Shown here in pieces: positions 1 to 5,801 of a stretch of 8,171 nucleotides of DNA; position 1 is the first letter of the stretch, and the number at the start of each line of letters is the position of its first letter. This DNA is from Promethearchaeota archaeon. Its GTDB lineage: Archaea > Asgardarchaeota > Lokiarchaeia > Sigyniarchaeales > Promethearchaeaceae. The stretch spans positions 1 through 8,171 of the forward strand of contig WJKO01000527.1 of NCBI GenBank assembly GCA_014729055.1, given 5' to 3'. Made by a program: the position numbers and the translations under genes. The notes under the pieces are model-generated. The model saw nothing but the letters and a program-made list of their open reading frames with translations, was not told where the DNA came from and made no database searches.

Positions 1-2
1 AT

Positions 3-1055
3 CATTGTCCCATAGCAGGTATTATATGGCCGTTTGGATTTTGTATTTCTCTGGCAGAAAATGCACATGAAAATGGTGTAGATTTCCTTTTTAATAGTCC
101 AGTCATAAATATTACAAAAAAAGGTGATATATTTGAGATAAATGCTGGAACTAATCTTATTCGTGCAAAATATGTGGTTAATGCTGCTGGATTATACGCG
201 GATAAAATGTCAGAGATGGTTGGCGATAAGAGTTTCAGTATAAGACCAAGAAAAGGTGAATATATTATCCTTGATAAAAATGCGATGAATTTAAGTATGG
301 TCTTATTTCCCATACCGACCAAGTTTAGCAAAGGTATTTTAGTATGCCCAACAACTCACGGGAATACATTTGTAGGGCCTAATTCCAATTTAATAGATGA
401 TAAAGAAGATATTGCTACGACATCCGATGGATTAAATGAAATTATTACTGGTGCAAGAAAATTATTTCCAAGCGTACCTATTAGAGCAGCAATCACAAAT
501 TTTGCTGGCTTAAGAGCAATTAGTAGCAGAGACGGGGACTTTATTATTGAACAAAGTAAAGTCGAGGGATTTATACACGTTGCTGGAATCTGTTCACCAG
601 GACTCAGTTCATGTTTAGCGATAGCTGATCGTGTCGTTCTTGATATTATGAAAGAGGAAATGGGCATCAAATTACAAGAAAATCCAAAATATAATCCATA
701 TAGAAAACCCCAAAAACGGCTAAAAGATATGAGAGAAGATGAGCTTGGGGAAGCGATCGCACAAAATCCGAAGTGGGGTAAAGTTATTTGCAGATGTGAG
801 ACCGTTACCGAGGCAGAAATTGTCGAAGCAATTCATAGACCAATAGGAGCGCGGAGTCTAGATATGATAAAACAAAGGCTTCGTCCAAGAATGGGGCGTT
901 GTCAAGGAGCTTTTTGTACCCCTAAATTATTGAAAATTTTATCAAGAGAACTAAAAATTCCAATTCATAAGATTAAGAAAAATATTAAAGGTTCAGAATT
1001 AATTTTTGGAAGAACGAAAAATCTGGAATCCACTATCTGGGAGGGAGAAGTATGA
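3..1055 (+). CDS. glpA: GlpA-like FAD-dependent glycerol-3-phosphate dehydrogenase with C-terminal BFD [2Fe-2S] domain (5' truncated)
   Basis: The reading frame is open from the first bases of the window, so the true start and the N-terminal FAD-binding GxGxxG lie upstream; 350 codons are visible. An internal GTG at 174 sits inside the conserved FAD domain (VVNAAGLYAD) and is not the start. The visible part has the DAO-family core, including NAAGLYAD, a RKGEY strand, and NFAGLRAISSRDGDF followed by VAGICSPGLSS, which line the flavin and substrate site. The last ~100 residues form a BFD-like [2Fe-2S] domain with four cysteines spaced C-x1-C-x34-C-x4-C (CRC near 789-797, CQGAFC near 900-917). 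This layout is that of anaerobic-type GlpA, which oxidises sn-glycerol-3-phosphate to dihydroxyacetone phosphate. The gene overlaps the next by ATGA. The two downstream genes are the usual GlpA partners in Thermotoga and Firmicutes, which supports the call. A related 2-hydroxyacid oxidase (LhgO-like) with the same fold is the main alternative for the substrate. Confidence 0.85.
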   Translation, partial: HCPIAGIIWPFGFCISLAENAHENGVDFLFNSPVINITKKGDIFEINAGTNLIRAKYVVNAAGLYADKMSEMVGDKSFSIRPRKGEYIILDKNAMNLSMVLFPIPTKFSKGILVCPTTHGNTFVGPNSNLIDDKEDIATTSDGLNEIITGARKLFPSVPIRAAITNFAGLRAISSRDGDFIIEQSKVEGFIHVAGICSPGLSSCLAIADRVVLDIMKEEMGIKLQENPKYNPYRKPQKRLKDMREDELGEAIAQNPKWGKVICRCETVTEAEIVEAIHRPIGARSLDMIKQRLRPRMGRCQGAFCTPKLLKILSRELKIPIHKIKKNIKGSELIFGRTKNLESTIWEGEV

Positions 1056-2347
1056 GTTCATGCCAAATAGAAAAGAGAGAAACAGATGTTGCAATTATAG
1101 GCGGAGGTCCCGCAGGATTAGCGGCCGCAATGGCGGCTTATAAAGCAGGTGTAAAGGTTACTATAATTGAACGGGATTTTGAATTAGGAGGAATCTTGCA
1201 ACAATGTATTCATAACGGCTTTGGATTAAGGTATTATAAAGAAGAATTAACGGGTCCAGAATATGCACAGCGTTTCATTAATGATATAAAAAATACAAAT
1301 ATAGAGGTTCTATTAGATTCAATGGTTATAGATTTAACACCTGATAAGATGATTACTGCATTAAACAAGAATAAAGGAGTGTTAAAAATAAGAGCAAAAG
1401 CCGTTATCTTAGCCATGGGTTGCAGAGAGCGGACTCGAGGGGCTATTAATGTACCAGGAACTAGACCCGCAGGGGTCTTCTCCGCAGGAATGGCACAGAG
1501 ATTGATCAATATGGAGGGACTTTTACCTGGTAAAAGGATAGTTATCTTAGGTTCTGGGGATATCGGATTGATAATGGCTAGACGGCTAACTTTAGAGGGT
1601 ATGAAAGTGCTATGCGTAGCTGAAATATTACCATATTGTTCAGGATTAGTTCGTAATAAGGTACAATGTTTAGATGATTATAACATACCTCTCTATTTAG
1701 GACATACAATAACATCTATTAAAGGAATAAGAAGAGTAGAAGGTGTGACTATCTCCCAAGTTGATGCAAACTGGAAGCCCATTGAAGGAACTCAAAAAGA
1801 ATTTGAATGTGATACGGTTCTATTCTCTGTCGGACTTATACCTGAAAACGAAGTATCCGAGAAAGCAAATATTAAACTAGATAAAACAAATGGTCCAACA
1901 GTGAATGAATATTTGGAAACTAATGTTCCGGGAATTTTTGCATCTGGAAATGTTTTGCAAGTGCATGATTTAGTAGATTGGGTAACACTTGAAGCTGAAA
2001 ATGCTGGTAAAAATGCAGCAGAATATATTAAAAATATAGCACGTTGTGGAAAACTAATTACCCCAATTAAGACAATTCCTGGAGAAAATGTAGGATACGT
2101 AGTACCGCAACGAATAGAATATTTGGATGATGAAAAAGTCGTGAAATTTTCGTTTAGACCAAGAAGTCCAGCACGTAATGTGATAGTAGAATTCATTTCT
2201 AACGGAGAAGTATTTTATAAACGAAAAAAGAAACACGTCATACCAAGTGAGATGTTAAATCTTAAAGTAAAGTTGAAAACAGACCAACTCGGTAAAAATA
2301 TAACAATAAATATACGCAATCGGGAACAAGCAAAGGAGGACACATAA
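1052..2347 (+). CDS. GlpB-like FAD/NAD(P)-dependent oxidoreductase partner of GlpA
   Basis: A complete 431-aa pyridine-nucleotide-disulfide-type flavoprotein. The N-terminal FAD Rossmann motif is GGGPAG at residues 17-22 (IIGGGPAGLAAA), followed by the family signature GGILQQCIHNGFGL at 46-59. A second dinucleotide-binding motif, GSGDIG, is at 167-172. The closing FAD-contact motif is FASGN at 296-300, then an Ala/Glu-rich helix (LEAENAGKNAAEYI). The C-terminal ~90 residues are a beta-rich tail typical of this subfamily. There is no CxxxxC redox-active disulfide, so it is not a lipoamide dehydrogenase or thioredoxin reductase. The ATG overlaps the upstream TGA (ATGA at 1052-1055), and a strong GGGAGGG Shine-Dalgarno lies 6 nt before it, so translation is probably coupled. 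By context it accepts electrons from the GlpA-like subunit and passes them on to NAD(P) or another carrier; that role is inferred, not visible. Confidence 0.85.
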   Translation: MSSCQIEKRETDVAIIGGGPAGLAAAMAAYKAGVKVTIIERDFELGGILQQCIHNGFGLRYYKEELTGPEYAQRFINDIKNTNIEVLLDSMVIDLTPDKMITALNKNKGVLKIRAKAVILAMGCRERTRGAINVPGTRPAGVFSAGMAQRLINMEGLLPGKRIVILGSGDIGLIMARRLTLEGMKVLCVAEILPYCSGLVRNKVQCLDDYNIPLYLGHTITSIKGIRRVEGVTISQVDANWKPIEGTQKEFECDTVLFSVGLIPENEVSEKANIKLDKTNGPTVNEYLETNVPGIFASGNVLQVHDLVDWVTLEAENAGKNAAEYIKNIARCGKLITPIKTIPGENVGYVVPQRIEYLDDEKVVKFSFRPRSPARNVIVEFISNGEVFYKRKKKHVIPSEMLNLKVKLKTDQLGKNITINIRNREQAKEDT

Positions 2348-2776
2348 ATGGTGGATGTAGAGGAAATTGATTTGAAGAATGTCAACTTAGAGAAATATGA
2401 TAAGAAAGTCGGTGATTCGAAGGACTTTGTTTGTGTTATTTGCCCAAATAGTTGTAGGTTACATGTTGAAGTAGGTCCTACTGGTGAGGTAGATGTTCAA
2501 GGATATCAGTGTAAAAGAGGATTTGAATATGGAATTCAAGAATTTCTACAACCAATTCGAATGTTAATAACAACCATGAAGATCGAAAATGGCGTATTGC
2601 CGGTTATTCCGGTTAGATCCAATAAAGAAGTTCCACGAGAAAGGATATTTGATGCAATTGAGGTTGTTAATCAAACAGTTGCTCAAGCACCAGTAAAAAT
2701 GGGAGATATCTTGGTAGATAATTTGTTAGATTTAGGCATACACGTAATTGCATCACGAGATATGGAAGCAAAATAA
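2348..2776 (+). CDS. DUF1667-family four-cysteine protein, third subunit of the GlpA/GlpB-like operon
   Basis: A complete 142-aa protein. Cysteines at residues 29, 32, 36 and 55 (VCVICPNSCRLHVEV, then GYQCKRGFEYG) form C-x2-C-x3-C-x18-C, the signature of DUF1667 proteins, which recalls the Fe-S-binding N-terminus of molybdopterin oxidoreductases and suggests a bound [4Fe-4S] cluster. The rest (PIRMLITTMKI, VIPVRSNKEVPRERIF, and a C-terminal LGIHVIASRDM) is typical of the family, including the VPRERIF-like helix that begins its conserved C-terminal half. The ATG directly abuts the upstream TAA, with GGAGGA at 2335-2340 as Shine-Dalgarno (7-nt spacer). In Thermotoga and many Firmicutes this family follows the GlpA-like and GlpB-like genes in the same order, so it may be a small electron-transfer subunit of that enzyme, standing where GlpC stands in Escherichia coli. 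It is much shorter than GlpC and not homologous to it over its length. No enzymatic activity has been assigned to the family that I know of. Confidence 0.85.
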   Translation: MVDVEEIDLKNVNLEKYDKKVGDSKDFVCVICPNSCRLHVEVGPTGEVDVQGYQCKRGFEYGIQEFLQPIRMLITTMKIENGVLPVIPVRSNKEVPRERIFDAIEVVNQTVAQAPVKMGDILVDNLLDLGIHVIASRDMEAK

Positions 2777-2782
2777 GCTTCC
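2764..2782 (+). repeat. Hairpin spanning the stop codon of the DUF1667 gene
   Basis: A perfect 6-bp inverted repeat, GGAAGC at 2764-2769 and GCTTCC at 2777-2782, has a 7-nt loop AAAATAA that contains the TAA stop. One further T-A pair (2763/2783) extends it to 7 bp. In the mRNA it would fold just before the T-rich tract at 2806-2830. It may stabilise the operon's 3' end, though part of the stem is coding sequence, so chance cannot be excluded. Confidence 0.4.
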
Positions 2783-2805
2783 AATATAGCGTGTTCTAAA
2801 ATCAA

Positions 2806-2830
2806 TTTTTCCAATTATTCTTATTTTTTT
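2806..2830 (+). terminator. T-rich archaeal-type terminator after the glp-like operon
   Basis: Two T runs, five T at 2806-2810 and seven T at 2824-2830, are joined by a pyrimidine-rich stretch and start 30 nt after the stop codon. U-rich 3' ends without an obligatory hairpin are how many archaeal transcripts terminate. The position, between the redox operon and an unrelated ATPase gene with its own TATA-like boxes, fits a transcript end. In an AT-rich genome such runs also occur by chance. Confidence 0.45.
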
Positions 2831-2878
2831 CCCTCCAAATAAACTTTAAATTACTTTAAGAAGATATTTGATATATTC

Positions 2879-2896
2879 TATAAAATTGATAAGGAA
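2879..2896 (+). promoter_or_regulatory. TATA-like box and Shine-Dalgarno in front of the TTG start of the GvpD-like ATPase
   Basis: TATAAAA at 2879-2885 is followed by AAGGAA at 2891-2896, 9 nt before the TTG at 2906. The frame has no ATG or GTG between the upstream in-frame stop (2840-2842) and this TTG, so the Shine-Dalgarno supports TTG as the true start. A box at 2879 would place transcription near the start codon itself and leave out the Shine-Dalgarno. A TTTAAAT at 2845-2851 or TATATT at 2872-2877 would give a short leader that includes it, so the promoter choice is open. Confidence 0.4.
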
Positions 2897-2905
2897 GTTA
2901 ACTTT

Positions 2906-4411
2906 TTGAGATCTTATATCGGGAATATCCCGGCTGAAATATATGAAGCCTTTGAACAAAAAGACTATGGATACTCGTTATTAGTCAAAGGCAATGCAGG
3001 CGTGGGAAAGAGTACATTTGCATTTACACTACTATCGAGTTTAAGCAACATTGAACCGATTTATATATCTACAAGGGTTGCACCAAACTCATTATATTCA
3101 CAATTTCCGCTTATTAAAGAGAAATTAAAAGAAGAAAACATATTGGACGCCACAAGGACTTATATTCCTCCCGTAGATAGCAGTAAGAAATTAAAAACAC
3201 ATCTCTTAAGAACTATTAGATTTGCCGATACGCCAGAGTTTTTAAAAATAGTGTATGATAAAGTGGAAGAATGTAATAACCCCGTAATTGTAATAGATTC
3301 TTGGGATGCTGTTATCGGCTCTAATTCAAGAGATAAGATCCAAGAATGGGAAACTATGTTAACCGAATTTGTAAGACAATTGAAAATAAAATTATTATTA
3401 ATTACAGAAACGTCGGATAAATCATTTTTAGATTATATTGTGGATAGTATTATTACACTAGTAGATGCTGAAACTAACGGACGAACATTACGAGAAGTTA
3501 CTATAAATAAAGTTAGAGGAATTGAAAGAAGACAGAAGAGATATACATTTACTCTCTATAATAATGAATTCAAATATTGCAATGCGTATTTTCAACCGTC
3601 GATGGTGTTAAATTCTAAACATTATAAGTCCAAATCTTGGAACGTAATTAGATCAGAGAATGAAAATCGGTTTTCAACGGGAAACTCTGAAATAGATCGA
3701 TTGTATCACGGTGGATTAAGAACCTCAACACTCAATCTGTGGGAGATAGAGTCCAATGTTCCTCTTTCAGCGGGTTCGGAAATCTTTCTCAGGATGGTAT
3801 GTAATTTTGTGTCACAGGGTTTGGGTACAATTATCTATTCTATGGATGGTGTTAATTCTAGGTTTATTGACAAAAACAAATTATTCTTTCACTTGAGTAT
3901 GGAAGATATTGGTGCTAATATAAGGTATATGGTAGAAGATATACCAAATGTGAAAGATAAAACTGAAATTAGACCATACGTAAAAAAGTTTCAGTTAAAA
4001 AATTTTGTTGAAACTTTTGCCGATACATATACCTTTCTCGCAGAGAAAACTTCTTTTAAACCAGTTCTATCCATCATATCTTATGATTTCTTGAAATTTA
4101 TGGGCGATGCGTCAGATATTTCAAATGAAATCTATAACCAATTGAAATTTGTTAGAAACTATAATATTATAGAAATAGGTATCGTAAACCAATTAAGTAA
4201 CGTAACACATGCTCCAGATATATCACCCGTTCGTAGGAACTTCTCGTTGGAAAATATTTCATATTTCTTTGACACACACATGAAAATGATATATAATAAC
4301 AATGCAATATTTATTTACGGTATTAAACCATGTTCTGGTATGTATTGGTTGAAATTTATAAACGACCCCAGTGACCTAATGCATAGAATAGAACTGATTC
4401 CAATGGTTTGA
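2906..4411 (+). CDS. GvpD/KaiC-like tandem RecA-fold ATPase, second domain degenerate
   Basis: A 501-aa soluble protein with no signal peptide or membrane segment. It starts IPAEIYEAFEQKDYGYSLLV, then a perfect Walker A, GNAGVGKST, at residues 29-37. A Walker B-type strand, PVIVIDSWDAV, is at 126-136 with D131 as the acidic residue. Later strands (KLLLITETSD at 162-171; VTINKVRG at 198-205) match the RAD55/KaiC/GvpD core. A second RecA-like unit begins near 256 (FSTGNSEIDRLYHGGLRTST, the KaiC lead-in for 'tGi-eLD-ll-GGl'). However, its P-loop position reads IESNVPLSAGSE, with no GKT/S, so it probably cannot hydrolyse ATP. The opening and the ~500-aa length are closest to the GvpD P-loop family, though no gas vesicle genes are visible. 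Such ATPases often act as regulatory or scaffolding proteins. The small GTPase 39 bp downstream on the same strand suggests an operon and a joint role, which is inferred. The start is TTG. Confidence 0.75.
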   Translation: MRSYIGNIPAEIYEAFEQKDYGYSLLVKGNAGVGKSTFAFTLLSSLSNIEPIYISTRVAPNSLYSQFPLIKEKLKEENILDATRTYIPPVDSSKKLKTHLLRTIRFADTPEFLKIVYDKVEECNNPVIVIDSWDAVIGSNSRDKIQEWETMLTEFVRQLKIKLLLITETSDKSFLDYIVDSIITLVDAETNGRTLREVTINKVRGIERRQKRYTFTLYNNEFKYCNAYFQPSMVLNSKHYKSKSWNVIRSENENRFSTGNSEIDRLYHGGLRTSTLNLWEIESNVPLSAGSEIFLRMVCNFVSQGLGTIIYSMDGVNSRFIDKNKLFFHLSMEDIGANIRYMVEDIPNVKDKTEIRPYVKKFQLKNFVETFADTYTFLAEKTSFKPVLSIISYDFLKFMGDASDISNEIYNQLKFVRNYNIIEIGIVNQLSNVTHAPDISPVRRNFSLENISYFFDTHMKMIYNNNAIFIYGIKPCSGMYWLKFINDPSDLMHRIELIPMV

Positions 4412-4438
4412 AGATAAGGTTAATCATAGATTATACTA

Positions 4439-4445
4439 GAGGAGA
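4439..4445 (+). promoter_or_regulatory. Shine-Dalgarno that fixes the TTG start of the small GTPase
   Basis: GAGGAGA lies 5-6 nt before the TTG at 4451. The next part of the frame (SKSKIKLKCIFIGNRSVGK) already leads into the beta-1 strand and P-loop, so a later start would cut the fold. This makes TTG a well-supported start. Confidence 0.7.
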
Positions 4446-4450
4446 TTTAA

Positions 4451-5068
4451 TTGTCTAAATCAAAAATAAAGCTGAAATGCATTTTTATAGGAAATCGCTC
4501 GGTGGGAAAAACAAGCATAATTCTGCGATATACGAAAAATGAGTTTACATCTGGATATATACCAACAATAGGCGCAGATTTTACGACCATAGATTTAAAG
4601 TTTGATAAAGATGAAGATGAATTTATCCACGATCAAACCGAAATTCTTGATGGTTTTGGACTTGATATTGCAAAATATGAAACCCTTAAAATTCATTATA
4701 ATAATGATGATAAGATCTACGTTTGGGATCTTGCTGGTCAACGATTGTTTCAAAAGATCCGTCGCTATTATATGTCGAATGCATTTATTTCAATTTTAAT
4801 TTTCGATATAAACGACTATGAAACGTACGATTTAGAGAATTGGATAAACGATTTAGAAGAAATGAGCCCAGATTCAGAACTTATTATAGCAGCTAATAAA
4901 ACCGATTTGGTCGAGACGGATAATAAAAAGATTGTTAAAAGGATAAAGAAACTAATAAAAAGATATAATCATGATGTGTATTTAGTTTCTGCTAAATCGG
5001 GAGAAGGTATAAAAGAATTATTTATTAGATTGAAACTGCTCGTTATGCAAAAATTAGAGGATGCTTAA
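4451..5068 (+). CDS. Ras/Rab-like small GTPase with an extended interswitch region
   Basis: A 205-aa Ras-superfamily GTPase with all five motifs: G1 GNRSVGKTS (residues 14-22), G2 threonine T39 in YIPTIGADF, G3 DLAGQ (93-97, with the Gln61-equivalent Q97), G4 NKTD (149-152) and G5 SAKSG (180-184). Its spacing and sequence are Rab/Ras-like rather than Era- or Arf-like. Between GADF (41-44) and DLAGQ (93-97) there are ~48 residues where Rab and Ras proteins have about 19-20. The extra ~30 residues are acidic (for example DKDEDEF at 52-58) and would lengthen the beta2-beta3 hairpin between the switches. The C-terminus (MQKLEDA) has no cysteine, so no prenylation box; membrane contact, if any, must come another way. 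The gene follows the GvpD-like ATPase by 39 bp with its own Shine-Dalgarno and is probably in the same transcript. Such eukaryote-like GTPases are abundant in Asgard archaea. The effector, GAP and GEF are unknown. Confidence 0.88.
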   Translation: MSKSKIKLKCIFIGNRSVGKTSIILRYTKNEFTSGYIPTIGADFTTIDLKFDKDEDEFIHDQTEILDGFGLDIAKYETLKIHYNNDDKIYVWDLAGQRLFQKIRRYYMSNAFISILIFDINDYETYDLENWINDLEEMSPDSELIIAANKTDLVETDNKKIVKRIKKLIKRYNHDVYLVSAKSGEGIKELFIRLKLLVMQKLEDA

Positions 5069-5090
5069 AATATATTTGTTCGTAAAATCC

Positions 5091-5357
5091 TCACTTAATT
5101 AAGTCAGGGTAATCTTTTTCAAGCTTTTCCATTTCTTTTTTGAAATAATTTAAGATTTCAACGTGTTTAATATCTACACAATTCATAAAATAATCAAGGA
5201 ACTCATTTGCTTGCTTTTTCTCCTCTGAACTATACTCGTATTCCTCTGATTTGTTACCAAATTGAATATTGAATTCCTCAATACCCCAGCGTATTTTCTT
5301 CTTCTCGTAGTATATTAATTCAGTCGTATAATCTATTCGAACCTGCATTTGAAACAC
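5091..5357 (-). CDS. 88-aa charged hypothetical protein
   Basis: I do not recognise this small protein. It starts with a short beta-like stretch (FQMQVRIDYTTELIYY). A mixed middle rich in Glu, Lys and Tyr follows (SEEYEYSSEEKK), then predicted helices to the end (ANEFLDYFMN, HVEILNYFKKEMEKLEKDY). There is no signal peptide, membrane segment or cysteine pair (one Cys). It is convergent with the GTPase gene and only 22 bp from its stop. The first start is GTG at 5357, and an ATG three codons later (5348) is possible. No Shine-Dalgarno precedes either, but a TATA-like box lies at the right distance for a leaderless GTG. Codon choice and amino acid make-up look like real coding sequence, and no other-strand gene covers the area. 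Confidence 0.6.
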   Translation of the reverse strand: MFQMQVRIDYTTELIYYEKKKIRWGIEEFNIQFGNKSEEYEYSSEEKKQANEFLDYFMNCVDIKHVEILNYFKKEMEKLEKDYPDLIK

Positions 5358-5378
5358 GTCGTGAATTTATTTTTTTTT

Positions 5379-5388
5379 AATATATTAA
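5379..5388 (-). promoter_or_regulatory. TATA box of the 88-aa gene, leaderless spacing
   Basis: The palindromic AATATATTAA-like box (reads TTAATATATT on the gene's strand) is centred ~26 bp upstream of the GTG at 5357. That is the normal archaeal TATA-to-start-site distance, so transcription would begin at or next to the start codon. It agrees with the absence of a Shine-Dalgarno. Confidence 0.4.
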
Positions 5389-5560
5389 TTCTATCTAACG
5401 GTTATTAGTTCATATATTAAAATGTTACCCCTTTTATTCTATGCAAAATCAATAGGAAAAATATATCGGATTTAATTCTTCCGACAAATATTTGAAAAAA
5501 AAATAATTTATCACTTAAGTACATCTTTAAGAAAAAAGTCATTTTTTCTAAATTATAATC
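5389..5560. other. AT-rich intergenic DNA upstream of the minus-strand gene
   Basis: This ~170-bp stretch is about 20% G+C and full of A and T runs (for example nine A near 5495-5503). It has no open frame of useful length on either strand. A short inverted repeat (CGGA near 5468, TCCG near 5480) is too small to call. Together with the DNA to 5801 it makes a gene-free gap of over 400 bp, within which only the island at 5561-5703 has coding-like or structured character. Confidence 0.5.
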
Positions 5561-5590
5561 ATGTATAAGGATGGAATAATTGGGAATATG

Positions 5591-5615
5591 TCGGCGGAAT
5601 CATTTATTCCTCCGA
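5591..5615 (+). repeat. Hairpin 1 in the 5.6-kb intergenic island
   Basis: TCGGCGGAAT at 5591-5600 pairs with ATTCCTCCGA at 5606-5615 in nine of ten positions (one C-T mismatch), with a 5-nt loop CATTT. ATGTC at 5588-5592 and GACAT at 5626-5630 could form a competing outer stem. It is one of the strongest inverted repeats in the window and lies in the only GC-richer part of this gap. Confidence 0.45.
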
Positions 5616-5655
5616 ATTCTTACCAGACATGTTAGTTGTCTTTTATGAGAGTTAT

Positions 5656-5676
5656 ATCGGTGGTTATGGAACCGAT
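5656..5676 (+). repeat. Hairpin 2 in the 5.6-kb intergenic island
   Basis: ATCGGT at 5656-5661 and ACCGAT at 5671-5676 form a perfect 6-bp stem with a 9-nt loop. An alternative 4-bp stem GGTT/AACC (5662-5665, 5670-5673) uses the same bases. With hairpin 1 upstream, the island could be a small structured RNA. Confidence 0.35.
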
Positions 5677-5710
5677 CAATCGTATGCTTCTTTAAGAATT
5701 TAATTTGAAA

Positions 5711-5761
5711 TATAAAAATTCTACTTAAAAAAAAGATAAAAGGTATCCCAACTAATTTATA
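5711..5761 (+). promoter_or_regulatory. Candidate TATA boxes for the TIR gene
   Basis: TATAAAA at 5711-5717 would place transcription near 5740. TTTATA at 5756-5761 would place it near 5785, giving a 17-nt leader to the ATG at 5802, or a leaderless TTG at 5784. No Shine-Dalgarno precedes either start. AT-rich DNA makes such boxes common, so the choice is not settled. Confidence 0.3.
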
Positions 5762-5801
5762 GACAAAAAATCAAAAATTATTATTGAGACTGAATAGTAC
5801 G

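Larger units (their letters stand above)
5561..5703 (+). pseudogene. Possible decayed or frameshifted coding remnant, tectonin/PLL-like blade
   Basis: From 5569 to a TAA at 5701-5703 there are 44 open codons with no upstream start; the only in-frame ATG is at 5629. The translation reads GWNNWEYVGG, later MLVVFYESYIGGYGTD, and ends in YASLRI. Its opening matches the 'GWxxWExLGGxxxS' pattern of tectonin/PLL-type beta-propeller blades. A separate ATG at 5561 reads MYKDG in another frame, and a one-base frameshift near 5569 would join the two into one frame. G+C in the stretch is ~37% against ~20% in the flank. It may be a gene remnant, a frameshifted or mis-sequenced small gene, or non-coding structured DNA. 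The similarity is by eye over a short stretch, so I hold it loosely. Confidence 0.3.

Noticed and set aside
174..176. GTG as start of the GlpA-like gene
   Set aside because: The frame stays open to the window edge, and this codon is inside the conserved NAAGLYAD strand, so the gene begins upstream of the window.
753..760. GCGATCGC, the cyanobacterial HIP1 octamer
   Set aside because: It occurs once, within glpA coding sequence. HIP1-rich genomes carry it every kilobase or so, and the gene content here is archaeal.
1234..2236. Minus-strand open frames opposite the GlpB-like gene
   Set aside because: They mirror a gene with clear FAD and NAD motifs and give hydrophobic translations with no domain and no Shine-Dalgarno.
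2906..4411. Gas vesicle gene cluster, suggested by the GvpD-like ATPase
   Set aside because: No GvpA, GvpN or other gas vesicle gene is in the window; GvpD-like P-loop proteins are widespread without gas vesicles.
5524..5698. Direct 10-mer TCTTTAAGAA at 5524 and 5689 flanking the intergenic island, like target-site duplication or att sites
   Set aside because: In DNA this AT-rich a 10-base repeat within a few hundred bases is expected by chance, and no transposase or integrase is near.
5561..5703. tRNA gene, possibly with an intron, in the intergenic island
   Set aside because: No T-arm consensus (GGTTCRANNC), acceptor stem or CCA-adjacent pairing could be fitted to the two hairpins.
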